A stretch of 64,000 nt of DNA from Takakia lepidozioides (lineage: Eukaryota > Streptophyta > Takakiopsida > Takakiales > Takakiaceae). The stretch is from NCBI GenBank assembly GCA_030704615.1, contig CM060734.1, positions 34,056,042 through 34,120,041 of the forward strand. The letters are read 5' to 3'. The translations under genes and the position numbers were made by a program. Under the pieces are notes generated by a model that was not told the DNA's origin, made no database searches, and saw only the letters and a program-made list of their open reading frames with translations. The first letter of the stretch is position 1, and each line of letters starts with the position of its first letter. Below are positions 1 through 10,649 of the stretch, piece by piece.

Positions 1-1
1 C

Positions 2-345
2 CCTAAAAAAGCGCAAAGAGGTCCATGGCAATGTCATAATATTCACTCCGACAGGTGTTCTAAGGATTTAGAAATTTTGAATTGAAAGCTGATGGCCGTA
101 CAAAGGTGCAGGGAAGGAATGAACCCAACCACGTACAATGTATGTTTACAATGCGTATGCACTAGCCCTAGAAAAGCAAAGAGGTCCATGGCGATATCAT
201 CAAAGCCGAGACACGGGATGGAGGCTTTGGAGACCTATCAACAAATGATGCAAAAAAGTTGAAGCTGCCTGACCACATTGCATGTTTGCGTTTACAATGC
301 TTGTGCGAGTCTGGCAACCCTAGAAAAGAGCAATGAGGTCCAACT
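2..345 (+). pseudogene. PPR protein fragments (three partial repeats)
   Basis: Short stretches here read as pieces of plant PPR proteins in shifting frames. Codons from 12 give RKEVHGNVI. Around 170-200 another frame gives KEVHGDIIKAE, followed by MEALETYQQMMQKS with a stop. From 278 comes HVCVYNACASLATLEKSNEVQ. The pattern NACASL..LE.GKEVH is the hallmark of plant PLS-type PPR proteins, which bind organellar RNA. The same words recur in the fragment near 1,340-1,567, so these are duplicated remnants of one gene or family. Stops and frame changes every 50-100 bases rule out a working product. The family is clear; the borders are not. Confidence 0.6.
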
Positions 346-770
346 CCCTGAAGGTAGGCTCTTCCCCTGGTGTACTCATGAGATGTTGTTTGCAGTACCT
401 AAGCCTGTGACCATTGACCCCGCGCCCAGTTTGAGCGGAACTCCCACTCTCGGCACTAGACTGAATTTTAAACTCAAGGCAGGAAGCCAACCTTTGAACG
501 AACAGATGCAGCGAGGAAAGGGGGATTGCAAATGCCAGTTGTGTGGGAACCTTAGGACAATATCCACTTTTCTGATTCATTGTCCTGGGTACTCTCACCA
601 TAGAGACACCCTCTTCAAATCCATCAAGATTTGTTCAAGTACCTATGTTTGCCAACTTGGAAAATCTTCAGGTTGAGCCAAAAGCCCAGGCCCTTTTAGC
701 GTCTAATTATTGGGCAAATCACACACAGCATATTGATGCTTGTGTGAAGGGATTTCTAGAGGATATGTGA
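346..770 (+). pseudogene. LINE-like reverse transcriptase C-terminus (zf-RVT region)
   Basis: The frame that begins at 278 changes character after about 345. It reads through a Cys/His cluster (CKCQLCGN, then FLIHCPGY, roughly 525-595) followed by RDTLFKSI. The spacing C-x2-C-xn-H-x3-C-P followed by R..LF resembles the zinc-binding domain at the end of plant LINE (non-LTR) ORF2 proteins. The frame stops at 676, but another frame continues (LENLQVEPKAQALLASNY ... GFLEDM) to a TGA at 768-770. That suggests a single indel near 630. No upstream RT core is present, so this is a 5'-truncated relic, typical of LINEs, lying among the PPR fragments. The assignment rests on the Cys/His pattern alone. 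Confidence 0.45.
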
Positions 771-1280
771 AAACCTCAGATCAATTGTTTGTTCGAAGGT
801 AAGTCACACTGCCGGCGTCAGCCCCTAATAAATGTAGTTTTTTTCTCTTTACTTTGAGGTCATCCATGATGGCCTCACCATATATGAAACAAGTTCAGAG
901 AAGTTTTCTGCCTAACTTCATTTTCATCATACAATTTTTTGGCAACAAACATGGCTTTAAAGGACACTACAGCCTCTAAGTTAGATTTATCCAGTAGGGT
1001 CAAGACTTGCGGATTTAAATTCAGATCCTTGAAAATCTCTTCTACCAGTCTTCCGCCTTTGTGCAAAGCCTAGCATTTCTTATTATGATTTGCAAGCCAA
1101 CCAACTGAACCTAGAAGATGCAAAGGGAGTATTCCACAATATATCGACACACAAGTGTTTAGTGGCATCTTCAAACTAGCTGCTTTATGACAGAATGTCC
1201 GTGCTGGAATTGTGCTTTATGACAGAATGTCCATGCTGGAATTGTGCTTCATGTCATTCTGAACGCTGCTATGTGTGAAC

Positions 1281-1567
1281 ATGTATGTCAAATGTGGGTG
1301 GAGCAAGGATGCGAAGGGACTGTTCAACAATAACCGGATGTGGTGCCTTGGAGTGCCATGATTGCAGGATATGCGCAACAGTGGGGGACGGAGGCTTTGG
1401 AGACCTATGACGAAATGATGTGGCAAGGGATTCAGCCCAACCACATCACATTTGTCTGTATTTGTTTGCATGTGTCTGCAAGCCGAGCAGCCCTGGAAAA
1501 TGGAAAAGAGGTCCATGTTGACATTGTCAAAGTTGAAAGATGCTTTCCAGTCCTTCCGGGTCGTTGA
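1281..1567 (+). pseudogene. PPR protein fragment with frameshift
   Basis: Codons from 1281 read MYVKCGWSKDAKGLFNNN. A frame change of one base near 1,338 then leads to VPWSAMIAGYAQQ, EALETYDEMMWQGIQPNHIT and ALENGKEVHVDIVK. This is the classic order of a PPR motif pair (MYxKCG, SWSAMIAGYAQ, G..PN.ITF, LE.GK.VH). The frameshift, the short length (about 95 codons) and the lack of continuation show that it is a relic. It shares wording with the fragments at 2-345. Between the two lie about 500 bases with no recognisable coding content. Confidence 0.65.
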
Positions 1568-1679
1568 CGGGAGTGAGGCGAAAAAAGATCATAACATAGC
1601 AATGAGCATCCGAGAATTATGGTTGCTGCTGATCAGTAGACCTAAAGTTTTGTATCCACAGTAGGAGTGTAGAATGATT

Positions 1680-2308
1680 AACTACATGAATACAAAACAC
1701 TTTTGCATGGGATAGGATCACTCAAGATCTTAGGTTTTTCTGACCACTGTTTGATCTAACTAGTGCCGTTCATCCCAATGGTTCTTGAAGACGTTTCGTC
1801 CTTCCAGTTCTTGGTACATCTAGTTCTTAGTGTACTTAGGAAGCTAGTGTTGATCTTCAAGAGTGAGATAGATACTCTCTGCAGGAGTTTTCTCTGCCGA
1901 TGGTTGTTTTGATCACATATGCATATAGATCAAAGAATACATTCGATATATCTGAGAACAATTTACTCGTTGATAACTTCGCCATCATAGATGCCTGATA
2001 TACTAAGCAATAACCAAAAGCAAGCATCTACAGTATACATCAGACGTCAGGTGCCCTAAACTTCAACACATTCCACTGTTCCATGATACTGGTCATTATA
2101 CTGGCGTGTGAGAATTCTCATGTGACTTTATTGCTGTTGTGTGAGTCACATATAGTCGGAAAACAGGTTGAGCTGATTCACATATCTTTCTATACATGAG
2201 AACTTTGGTGCAGATGCAAAGATCCACATTAGCATTTGTTGCATGATCGGCAGGATGGTACCTAGTGTAAGCACTGGGAGAGATCATGCACCTTGACAAT
2301 ATTAGAGG
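1680..2308. other. No recognisable gene
   Basis: I see no convincing ORF, RNA gene or repeat here. The stretch is AT-rich and lies just beyond the 3' end of the minus-strand receptor kinase, so it may contain that gene's 3' untranslated region. No poly-A signal could be assigned with confidence. Confidence 0.4.
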
Positions 2309-5303
2309 TTAGATTCTTTCACACTCGTGTGTCTCTTCTATAGATACCTGGTCCATGTCATCAGAAAATAATGATAAGTTGAGAGTCTCTGGTCGGAAGG
2401 AGTCATGCTTCACTGAGGGGAGCTTCGCTGGAACGTTTGTAGATCCACTCAGCATTTGCCACACCTCGCGCATTGTAGGTCGAAGAGGCAGAATCCTGTG
2501 TGCACAGTCTGGCCACTTTGGCCATGTCCAAGGCCTCCTTCTCAACGACCTCACCTACTAGCTTGGGATCCACAAGCTTGAGTAGATCTTCAGGCTCCTC
2601 ACCCACTTGATTCGCCCAATTCATCAGCACAATTTGTTCGGATGGAAGTGAAATGTCTAAGACTTTCCGACCGCTCAGGAGTTCGAACAGCACAACTCCG
2701 AAACTGAACACATCAATCTTCTCCGATATCTGTGAACAAGTCACATACTCTGGAACAAGTTCATGAACAAGACGATCAATGACAAAAATCTATAGTGGCT
2801 CTGAACTGATATTAGTCTGACCTAAATGAGTTCAACCACTAGAATTCATCATGTAACAGGTCTCTCACAGCAAATATATGTACAATAGGTCGAAGTCTTG
2901 TCCCAAGTCTGGAAGTCTTGAAGTCGGTGGCAAGTGCCTTTCAAGCATCCCTAGATACATTTAATAGAACATTTGATCATCTGTACTGGTAAGCTTTGAA
3001 AAACATACAATGACACTGATCTAGCTGCTCATGCACATGTAGTAGCAAACAGCGAAAATGATTTTAGTCAGTATATGAGGCTCTACCTGGTGCGAGATAG
3101 CCCACCGTCCCCTCTATGTTAGTTGTCGAGATGTGCGAAACCATGTCATCGCACACAAGCCTTGAAAGTCCGAAATCAGCAATGCGTGGATTGTTGTCGG
3201 CATCCAGGAGGATGTTTCCCGGCTTCATATCACAATGAATAATGCGGTGCTTCAACTCATGATGCAAATATGCAAGGCCACACGCTGTTCCAATGGCGAT
3301 GTTGCGACGCGATTCCCATTCCAGCACATGCCCTTCATTCCTATGCAAAAGATCTGACAAGCTTCCATTGGGCATGTGTTCGCACACCAAAAGTGGGAAC
3401 TCGGTATCAATGCAGCAACCCCGTAACATGAGCAAGTTGCGATGTTGCACAGAGCTAAGGATTGTCATCTCCCTCTTGAAGGAGACTTTGCTTTTATGGC
3501 ACTTTTGGGTGAGTTGCTTGATGGCTACAACAGACTTGTCTCTCAGCACCCCTCGATATACCGTACCAAACCCTCCTCGGCCAATGATGTTGGCGTCACT
3601 GAAATCATCTGTAGCATCCTGGAGCTCCTTATAAGAGTAGAAAGCAGACCGGTTGAAGTCATCTGAAAGGAGACCGTCGGGGTCCGCTTGTGCACCACCG
3701 AATCCGGATCCTTGCTGATCTTTTCTCTTCCAGATAAAAGCCACTAGCCGCGACAGAGCAACAAAAACAGCAACAGCTCCCAGAGTTGCTCCAATGTACT
3801 CCTTCCATTTTGTTTTGCGTCGATGGCGCTGCAGCAGCTCTACAGAGATACCTGACACCATTGGCCCCGTCGCATTTGCAAGGTATCCTACGTTAGGATA
3901 ATTTATCCAGCGTCCTAAGTTACCGGCATAAAGAAACTCAATTTTCAAGAGCCCATCTGTCACATCCACCTGCACGACCTTTCTGAAAGCTACACAGCTG
4001 CCTACTTCTTTTACCACATCTAGTTTCGAAAGAACGAGATTTCCTTGTACCATCACATCAAAAACACGGTAGCGCGCTGGAAGCTGGGTGAAGACAATCT
4101 CTGCAAAGTAGAGACTGACATTATACGTTCCGCTTCGCATGTTGATGCCATAGTAAGCCATGTAGACTGGAGCCCATCGCATGGATCGAAAGATCTCCAT
4201 TTCGTCCGCAGAAACGTTTGAAATTGCTCTTGCAACCGGACCCACCGTGCTGCTTGGATAGTCTGGCTTGTCGCTGGAAACTTGCAAGGCCCAGGTGTTA
4301 GTTGGATCAACCATCATACCTGTAGATTTGTCAAACGATATTAAATCCGGCTGGAATGTAACTTTATCGCTATTTGTGACAGAGCTGTAATCACCGACAT
4401 TAATTGCAAACTGAGAATTATCCCCTGGTGAAGACTGAAAGCCTGACAATACGCTTGAGTTCGGAATGGGGGTACTGCATGAGTTGAAGAGGGTGTTGTT
4501 TGCTATGCGCAAGCTCGAAGCAAGATCACTGGCGCCAGAGCCGAAGCAGTTGAAGGAGAAATCCGCCTGCAAGTTCGTGGTGTTCCAAGATGCTTTCTTG
4601 GTGAAATCCAGAGATCCTGATAGAGAATTGTGAGAGACATCCAGTATGTTTAGGTTAGAGAGATTAGCACCAATACTATCGGGGATACCACCACTCAAGT
4701 TATTGTGACTCAGAGACATAACCTGCAGTCTCGAAAGATTTCCAAGAGATAGAGGGATGATTCCTGAAAGATTATTGAAACAGAGAAATAGAGTTGTCAA
4801 GTTGGGATTGTTGGTGCCAAACTGTGGTATCTGGTCTGAGAAGTTGTTCCTTGCCAAGAACAACTCAGCAAGTGCAGGCATTTCCTCCAAAACAGCTATC
4901 CCACCGGAAAGGTTGCTGTTGTCAAGCCTCAAGCTCCATACATCGGTGAGTTTCCGGAATGTGCTGGGGATGGGGCCACTGAAGCCATTCGTCAAGGTGC
5001 AGCTCCTGGAGAAGGGTTAGACTACCCAACTCTGAAGGTATGAGCCCCGACAAATTGTTGTTTGACAAGTGAAGTTGCTGAAGGCTGGTCAAGTTTGCAA
5101 AGGCTGCAGTGGGAATGACACCCTCCAGCAGGTTGACGTCGAGCCAAAGTATTTTGATCCACATCCGACGAATTCAACTGCAAGACCAACTGAATGTCCT
5201 GAAGAGCGCTTAGTTCGCCAGCGGCTAAAAAGCCGGCTTCCACCAAAGATCTTGGCGGCAGAAGACAACCGATCCATACACAAAGAGTCATGTTAGTCCA
5301 CAT
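2309..5303 (-). pseudogene. LRR-malectin receptor-like kinase, frameshifted
   Basis: On the minus strand, 5303 down to about 5165 gives a hydrophobic start (MTLCVWIGCLLPP). LRRs follow (LHLSNNNLSGLIPSELGSL at about 5,060; many repeats to about 4,560). Next come a malectin/CBM57-like domain (about 4,400-3,850: FAINVGDYSS, YRVFDVMVQGNLVL), a transmembrane helix (about 3,770) and a kinase. Kinase motifs are IGRGGFGTVYRG, VAIKQL, IIHCDMKPGNILLD and DFGLSRL. The catalytic loop is HCD, not HRD, so it is a non-RD kinase. An intron (2750-3086) is followed by the kinase C-lobe to a stop at 2309. Single-base frameshifts occur near 5,160, near 4,995 and near 2,490. This is the plasma-membrane LRR-VIII-like architecture. 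It is either a pseudogene or a gene damaged by base-call errors. A gypsy fragment abuts it about 85 bp upstream, so little native promoter remains. Confidence 0.85.
2750..3086 (-). other. Intron inside the receptor kinase
   Basis: The donor is at 3086/3085 (CCAG|GTAGAG on the minus strand) and the acceptor AG at 2751/2750 (TTCCAG|AGTATG). Splicing joins one base (3087) to two bases (2749-2748) as a GAG codon. That restores the universal plant kinase phrase GYLAPEYV followed by SEKIDVFSFGVVL. The perfect fit of phase and motif makes this intron call strong, even though the gene is broken elsewhere. Confidence 0.9.
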
Positions 5304-5389
5304 GGTTACAAGAACAAACTTTAGCTGTGCTATTATTGTTGTATAGCTGGAAATTTCGGAGGTGACACTAACAAAACCCAGAGAACAAT

Positions 5390-7426
5390 ATTGTTTTCAC
5401 CAACCATTCAGGCCATTGCCCCACCAGATCCTCTTTCTGAACCACCTCATCCTCCACAGGTGCTGCAGCGTCCTTATATTCTACCCTTGGTACCTCCGTC
5501 ACAGGTATTACATGCACAGCAGGGATTTCCCTGGACAAACTTTGCACCTCTGGAACCACTGATTCCCTTACCAAGCCAGAGTTTACATAGAGAAGTTCAC
5601 CCTTCTCAATTTCTGCCACGACCTGCTCTGTAGTGGGAATGTCCAACCTTTCTCCGTCCAGAGCAATTGGGGGTGGTGTCACAGCATGTTCTAACTGTGG
5701 AACCTCTGAGACAACTGAGTCAACTGGCTGTGATGGCTGTGGTACCGAAGTGACTTCTTCTTCCCTCTCCGAAGGCCGTGCTTCCAATAATAACAGCCCT
5801 TTGTGCTGCTGTGCCTCATCCTGCACAAGAGCTTGGGAAACATCATCTTGCGGTTTCCGTGAAGCCAACGGATCCGCCACTACAGTCATACCCCGCTTCT
5901 GTCTCTTAGACTGGTGTTGCCCTGCCAGTCCACCCTCACTATGTGAAGAGCCCTGCTCTTCAATTGCAGTGGTTACTGCCTCAAACACTCCCATCTCCTT
6001 ACGTTCCCGAGTATTAAGTATGCAAGAGTCAAGAATGATTTGGGCAATAACTGGACCAGACACAATGATCAGAGACTTAGCAGCAGTGCCCTGTAATCTC
6101 TTCATTTCTTCCACCAGACCATTGTACATTAACTCTGCCCAAGCTACATCCTCTCCCCTCAAAGCTTTCAGGATCTCCTCTGTGAATGACCTGCTCAAAT
6201 ATTGTTGGTTCTGTTTCATGGCAAACAGAACATTCAATATTTGGCCGACTTCTCTGAGCCCTGCGTACTCGGCTTTGGTACAAGCGTAACCTTGAGTATT
6301 AAAGAAACTCCCTTCTTGGAACAAATTCCCTATCTGCAATCTTGCCCTGTGCTCATCCACATCTACATGACCCAATGGCAAATCAAACAATTGCTGCAAG
6401 TACTGGGGAGTAATTTCTATATCTACTCCCCTCACCTGGGTAACTCCCGTCCGAGGCTCAAAGTTCTGAAGAAGAAATTGAATCAATACTGCCGATGATG
6501 CAAGGACCAGTCCTTGCGTAGCAGCCCCTCCAATCGCAACTCCCTCAGCAGCTGCACTGCCTGCGGTGTAGCAATTGTTTGCTTCTGCATAATCGTGGTG
6601 CTCTTCACCCTGATATCCTCCATTCCCCTCACTCTCTTCATTCTAGCCAAACAAAAAGGCCTTGTTTGAAACAGCTGAAGAAAAGCTTGCAGGGCACAGA
6701 GCATAAAGGTATGGTTGGCATAGAATGGAACAGGTAAGTGCGTGTAAGCCTGTGGGGCTTGCAAGTATCGAGTGAGAGAAAATGTACTCTCAATTCGTCC
6801 GTCTTTGCGCCACTACGTGAGAAGTAAAGCGAGCGTATAATCCGTTACATCCGCCATAGCTACAAAGCTAGTGCTTTGATTGCCCCTCCCGTCGAGACAC
6901 TGGCTATTCGGAGCCACCCCGACTCTTCCGCTCATAACACTTCCAATTTCTTGTTCTTGTTTCTTGGAGGGAACCACCTGCATGAAATTCTCACTCCTGA
7001 TGGCTGTTGCTTGCTTAGGTAACTTCTTAATTCCACCCCCCTCCGTGGACATTCCCACCTAGAATGTCCAGTAAGACAGCACATGCGGCATAAGTCCCTA
7101 TTTTCTGTACTCGGAAAGGGTTTTGTTACCCCTGCCCTGAATGCATTAATGGGCCCACAAATAGTTTTAGCCGATGTACCGAGTAGGTACTTTGACGGCC
7201 CGATTTGTCTTCCTGCATGATGAGACCCACTCTTATAATCGATGCACTGCAGTATGCTTCGCCTTAGTGGCCACGTGTCCATTTTTAGATATGCCCCCGA
7301 CTTCCCCTCTCCGCGTGGCATATTCTCCGAGTTTGACTTCCCAACTTCTTCTTCACTTGATTGCCACTTTTCTGATGTTAACCCGCGTCCACCTGTCACT
7401 GACCCAATGGACTGTGTAACCCGCAT
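5390..7426 (-). pseudogene. ORF3, N-terminal half, gypsy copy A
   Basis: Downstream of integrase, four pieces (7426-6932, 7058-6813, 6764-6483, 6486-5390) in different frames form one long ORF also seen in copies B, C, D and the inverted fragments. Visible parts: a CCHC-like segment (CRMCCLTGHSRWECP, about 7,080-7,050), an alpha-helical part (QAYTHLPVPFYANHTFMLCALQ; LLRELRLEGLLRKDW) and FEPRTGVTQVRG. An acidic Pro/Glu-rich tail follows. I know no enzyme with these features. Position between integrase and the 3' LTR matches the variable third ORF of Tat/Athila/Ogre elements. It is cut at about 5390. Confidence 0.7.
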
Positions 7427-7429
7427 GGG

Positions 7430-7545
7430 CTGTGTTGGGCTGTGACAGGTTGTGTCTAACTGTGGTGAACTGTGATAGGTTGTGTGACGCTATGATGGGC
7501 TGTGATAGGTTGTGTCACACTGTGATGGGTTGTGATAGCTATGCG
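7430..7545 (-). repeat. Decamer minisatellite at the 3' end of pol, copy A
   Basis: Imperfect 10-base units (TGTGATGGGC, TGTGATAGGT and similar on the plus strand; CACAGCCCAT type in element sense). They code in pol frame for runs such as SYHNPSQC. The same sense-strand CACAG unit builds the LTR array of this family, so the repeat occurs at two places in one element. Confidence 0.75.
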
Positions 7546-9462
7546 AACACCTGTACTTCCCGCCCTGGTCATACACGCTCGGCTTAGCGACAAGTGCTCC
7601 GCACTCCGTTGGTATCACTGGCGCAGCCCGTGACTGTTTTTGTGTTTCAACATGCAAATCGTGCTGCAATGGTTTGTCATGGATACCACTGTATCCCTTC
7701 AACTTATTGGCATTGACTCTTCCCAGCATTTCTTTGTTAATGGTTTGTAACATGGCGGTGTTATTATCATACATCTTCTGTATGACATAAGGTCTTTTCC
7801 ATGGTGATTTAAGCTTAGAAGCTTTAATCTTCCCCTTCTTCTGCAACCATAGTACCAAATCTCCCGTCTTAAAAGTCTTTAATTTACCTTCATCAAACTG
7901 ATCATTCTTCTTCATCTGAATTCTGGTCATGTTATCAGCACGTACTTCTTCCACATGGTATAATTCATGTTTCTTGATCTTAATTGAATCTTCCAATTCC
8001 ATTCTCCTTCCCCATTCAGTTCTCATGGTAGTAAAGCTTCCATACCATAAACTAATTGGAATGGTGTATACTTAGTGGTGACTTTATATGAAGTCTTGTA
8101 TGACCACAAAGCTGTCAGCAGCTTTGTATCTCAATCTGTTCTGTTTGCATTGACTATCTTAGCCAAGATAGTACATAGTATTTTGTTGGTAGCCTCTGCC
8201 TGCCCATTACCCTGTGGGTAATAAGTTGTACTCTTCCTATGCACAATCATGAACTCTTTAGTCAATAGTTCTATGGTCTCATTAATGAAGTGACTTCCCA
8301 GGGGACAGCCAAATCGTGTAAGTATGTTCTCATACAAGAACCTTGCTGTGGACTTAGCTGTGTTGTCCCTCAGAGCTTTAGCTTCCACCCACTTTGTAGT
8401 ATAATCAGTGGCTGTGATTATATATTTGTTCTGTGTATTCTTGGCTGGTGGGTTAATTGGTCCAACAAAGTCTAGTCCCCATTTCTGAAATGGTTCAGTA
8501 GGCATCGTAAGATGCAAAGCCATCTTCCCATATCTCTGCAATGGTCCTAGCCTCTGACACTCATCACAACTCTTACAATACTTGTGGACATCCTTGAACA
8601 AAGTAGGCCACCAGTAACCTGCAAGTAGTATCTTTCTACTGGTAGTCTCTTCTCCAAAATAACCTCCAGCCACTCCTTTATGAATTTCCTCCAAAACTAT
8701 ATTTACTTCATGGTGGTACAAGCATCGTTTAAGAACTCCATCAGGTCCTAGCTTATACATTCTGCCCCCTACCATAGTATAAGGTAAAGCCTTGATAGCG
8801 ATTCTCTTCCTCTGTTCCTTTCCATAACTAGGTGGGCACTGACCATGAGTAAGGTAGTATCTGATTGGCCACTGCCAATCTAACCAGTCATCTGCACTTC
8901 CTTGCACCTCCACCGCAAATAAACTCGCATCAGGTAATTGGTCGTCTACTCCTGTGGCGGGCTCTCCTGTTGATAGACGTGACAAGTGATCTGCCACAAG
9001 ATGCAAACGGCCAGGCTTGTAAACAACTTCGAACTCAAACTCGTGCAAGATTATTAACCACCTTGCTATCATTCCACTTATCAAAGGTTTGTTCACCAGA
9101 TATATCAGAGCCTGGTAATCCACATAAAACATAAACTTCCAACCCAATAGGTAATGCCTGAATTTCTTAACTACATATATCATTGCCAGTGCTTCTCTTT
9201 CGGTTGTGCTATAGTTCCTTTCAGCACTGTTCATCAACCTGCTAGCATAGTACATAGGTGAATCTATATTTCTTGTAATATTTTGGGCTAACACTGCTCC
9301 CAACGCTTCTCGTGAGGCATCACAGTGAACATGAAATACTACATGCCAGTGAGGGTTAATCAGCACAGGTGTAGTTGTTACTGACAATGTAAGTTCCTCA
9401 AAAGCCTGTTGACATTCAGCTGTCCATGCAAACACTGCATCTTTCTTCAGAAGCTTGCTCAA
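7490..9462 (-). pseudogene. RNase H and integrase, gypsy copy A
   Basis: From 9462: the RNase H domain ([42 protein letters not shown]) and linker, then the integrase zinc domain ([14 protein letters not shown] ... [12 protein letters not shown]) and core ([29 protein letters not shown]). Relative to copies B and C, six codons that include the second catalytic Asp (EFISDP in copy C) are missing at about 8,310. This integrase therefore lacks a DDE residue. A gap and stop near 8,030-8,130 precede the integrase C-terminal part (to 7,490), which runs into the Ser/His-rich coding minisatellite. Confidence 0.85.
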
Positions 9463-9495
9463 TGGTGCTGCTACCTGTGCATACCGTCTGACAAA

Positions 9496-10623
9496 TCATA
9501 GGTAATAACTGGTTTGTCCAAGGAATCTCCTTAGACTCTTAACATTTACTGGTGGTGGAGAGACTTTAATGGCCTCTGTATTTCTGGGATCCACAAGCAG
9601 TCCCCTCTTACACACAATGTGTCCCAAAAGCACTCTTGAGTTCACACAGAAAGTACACTTCTCTGGATTCAGGCCCAAACCTCTCATCCTGCATCTGGCC
9701 AAACATAACTCCAATTTATGCAAGTGATCATTCTTAGAGCTGTACACATTGAAATCATCCAAGAACACCTGCATGAAATCATCCAGATACTCATGGAACG
9801 ATTCACTTATCACTCTCTGAAAGGTTGCTGGTGCATTACAAAGTCCAAAAGACATAACTTTGTATGCATAAGCACCCCAGTCTGTGATGAAAGTTGTCTT
9901 TCCCTGGTCTTCTTCTACCACTTGCACTTGATTATAACCACTGAAGCCATCCATGAATGAGTACATCTCATGGCCTGCCACGGTGTCCAATACCGCTTCT
10001 GTGAATGGCAAAGGGAAAGGATCTTTCATCGTACAAGCATTCAACTTCTTATAGTTCACACAAACTCTCAGTTTACCATTCTTCTTGGGAACTATCACAA
10101 TGGGTGACAACCAAGTTGTATACTCTATCGGGTATATAAACTTAGCCTCAGCCAACTTCTTGATCTCTTCTCCAACCTTCTGTGCATAGTTGGGATTCAT
10201 TCTGTACCTTGCATGTTTGATTGGTACTGACCCTGGTTCCAGTTCAATCTTATGCTGACAGATCTCAGGTGGTATCCCTTTCAGATCCTCATAGCTCCAA
10301 GCAAATACATCTCTGTATTTGATGAACAGACTCTTAGCTTCCTCAAAGAATTCTGGCTCCAAATCAGCCCCTACCTTCACCATCCTCGGTTCCCCTTCAG
10401 TTCCCACATTCACTTCTCTCACCTGCTCATCAGCTGTGATTGTCCATCCAGTCACCACTTCATCCTGTAAACTCACAGTGGCTGGTTCCTCTAGGATTTC
10501 CATTTCTCCCTCTTTTTCTTCATAGAAATGTGGTGGGTAACTGCTTGTTTCACCCTCAATTGGTGTTGCTATCACTACACCACAACAGATACCTTTTAAA
10601 CAACTTAGGCCTTCCAGTTGCAT
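9496..10623 (-). pseudogene. Reverse transcriptase, gypsy copy A
   Basis: 375 codons, open on the minus strand. It contains the gypsy RT landmarks: YRDVFAWSYEDLKGIP, IYPIEYTTWLSPIVIVPKKN, FMDGFSGYNQV (first catalytic Asp), SFGLCNAPATFQ and the polymerase box FLDDFNVYSS, then LGHIVCKRGLLVDP and SLRRFLGQTSYYL. A stop in the connection to RNase H (about 9,496) separates it from the next ORF. The conserved boxes look intact, but the polyprotein is broken on both sides. Confidence 0.85.
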
Positions 10624-10649
10624 CTCTACAACCTGCTCCCACTCTGGGT

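Noticed and set aside
1-10. CCCTAAAAAA at the very start, like a plant telomere repeat
   Set aside because: Only one unit, and it fits a degenerate PPR fragment.
875-1066. 63-codon minus-strand ORF (MHKGGRLVEEIFKDLNLNPQ)
   Set aside because: Plausible composition but no family recognised and no context; too short to support.
5633-6289. 218-codon plus-strand ORF
   Set aside because: Antisense to gypsy ORF3; the homologous antisense frame is also open in copy C at 19153-19419, as expected from shared composition.
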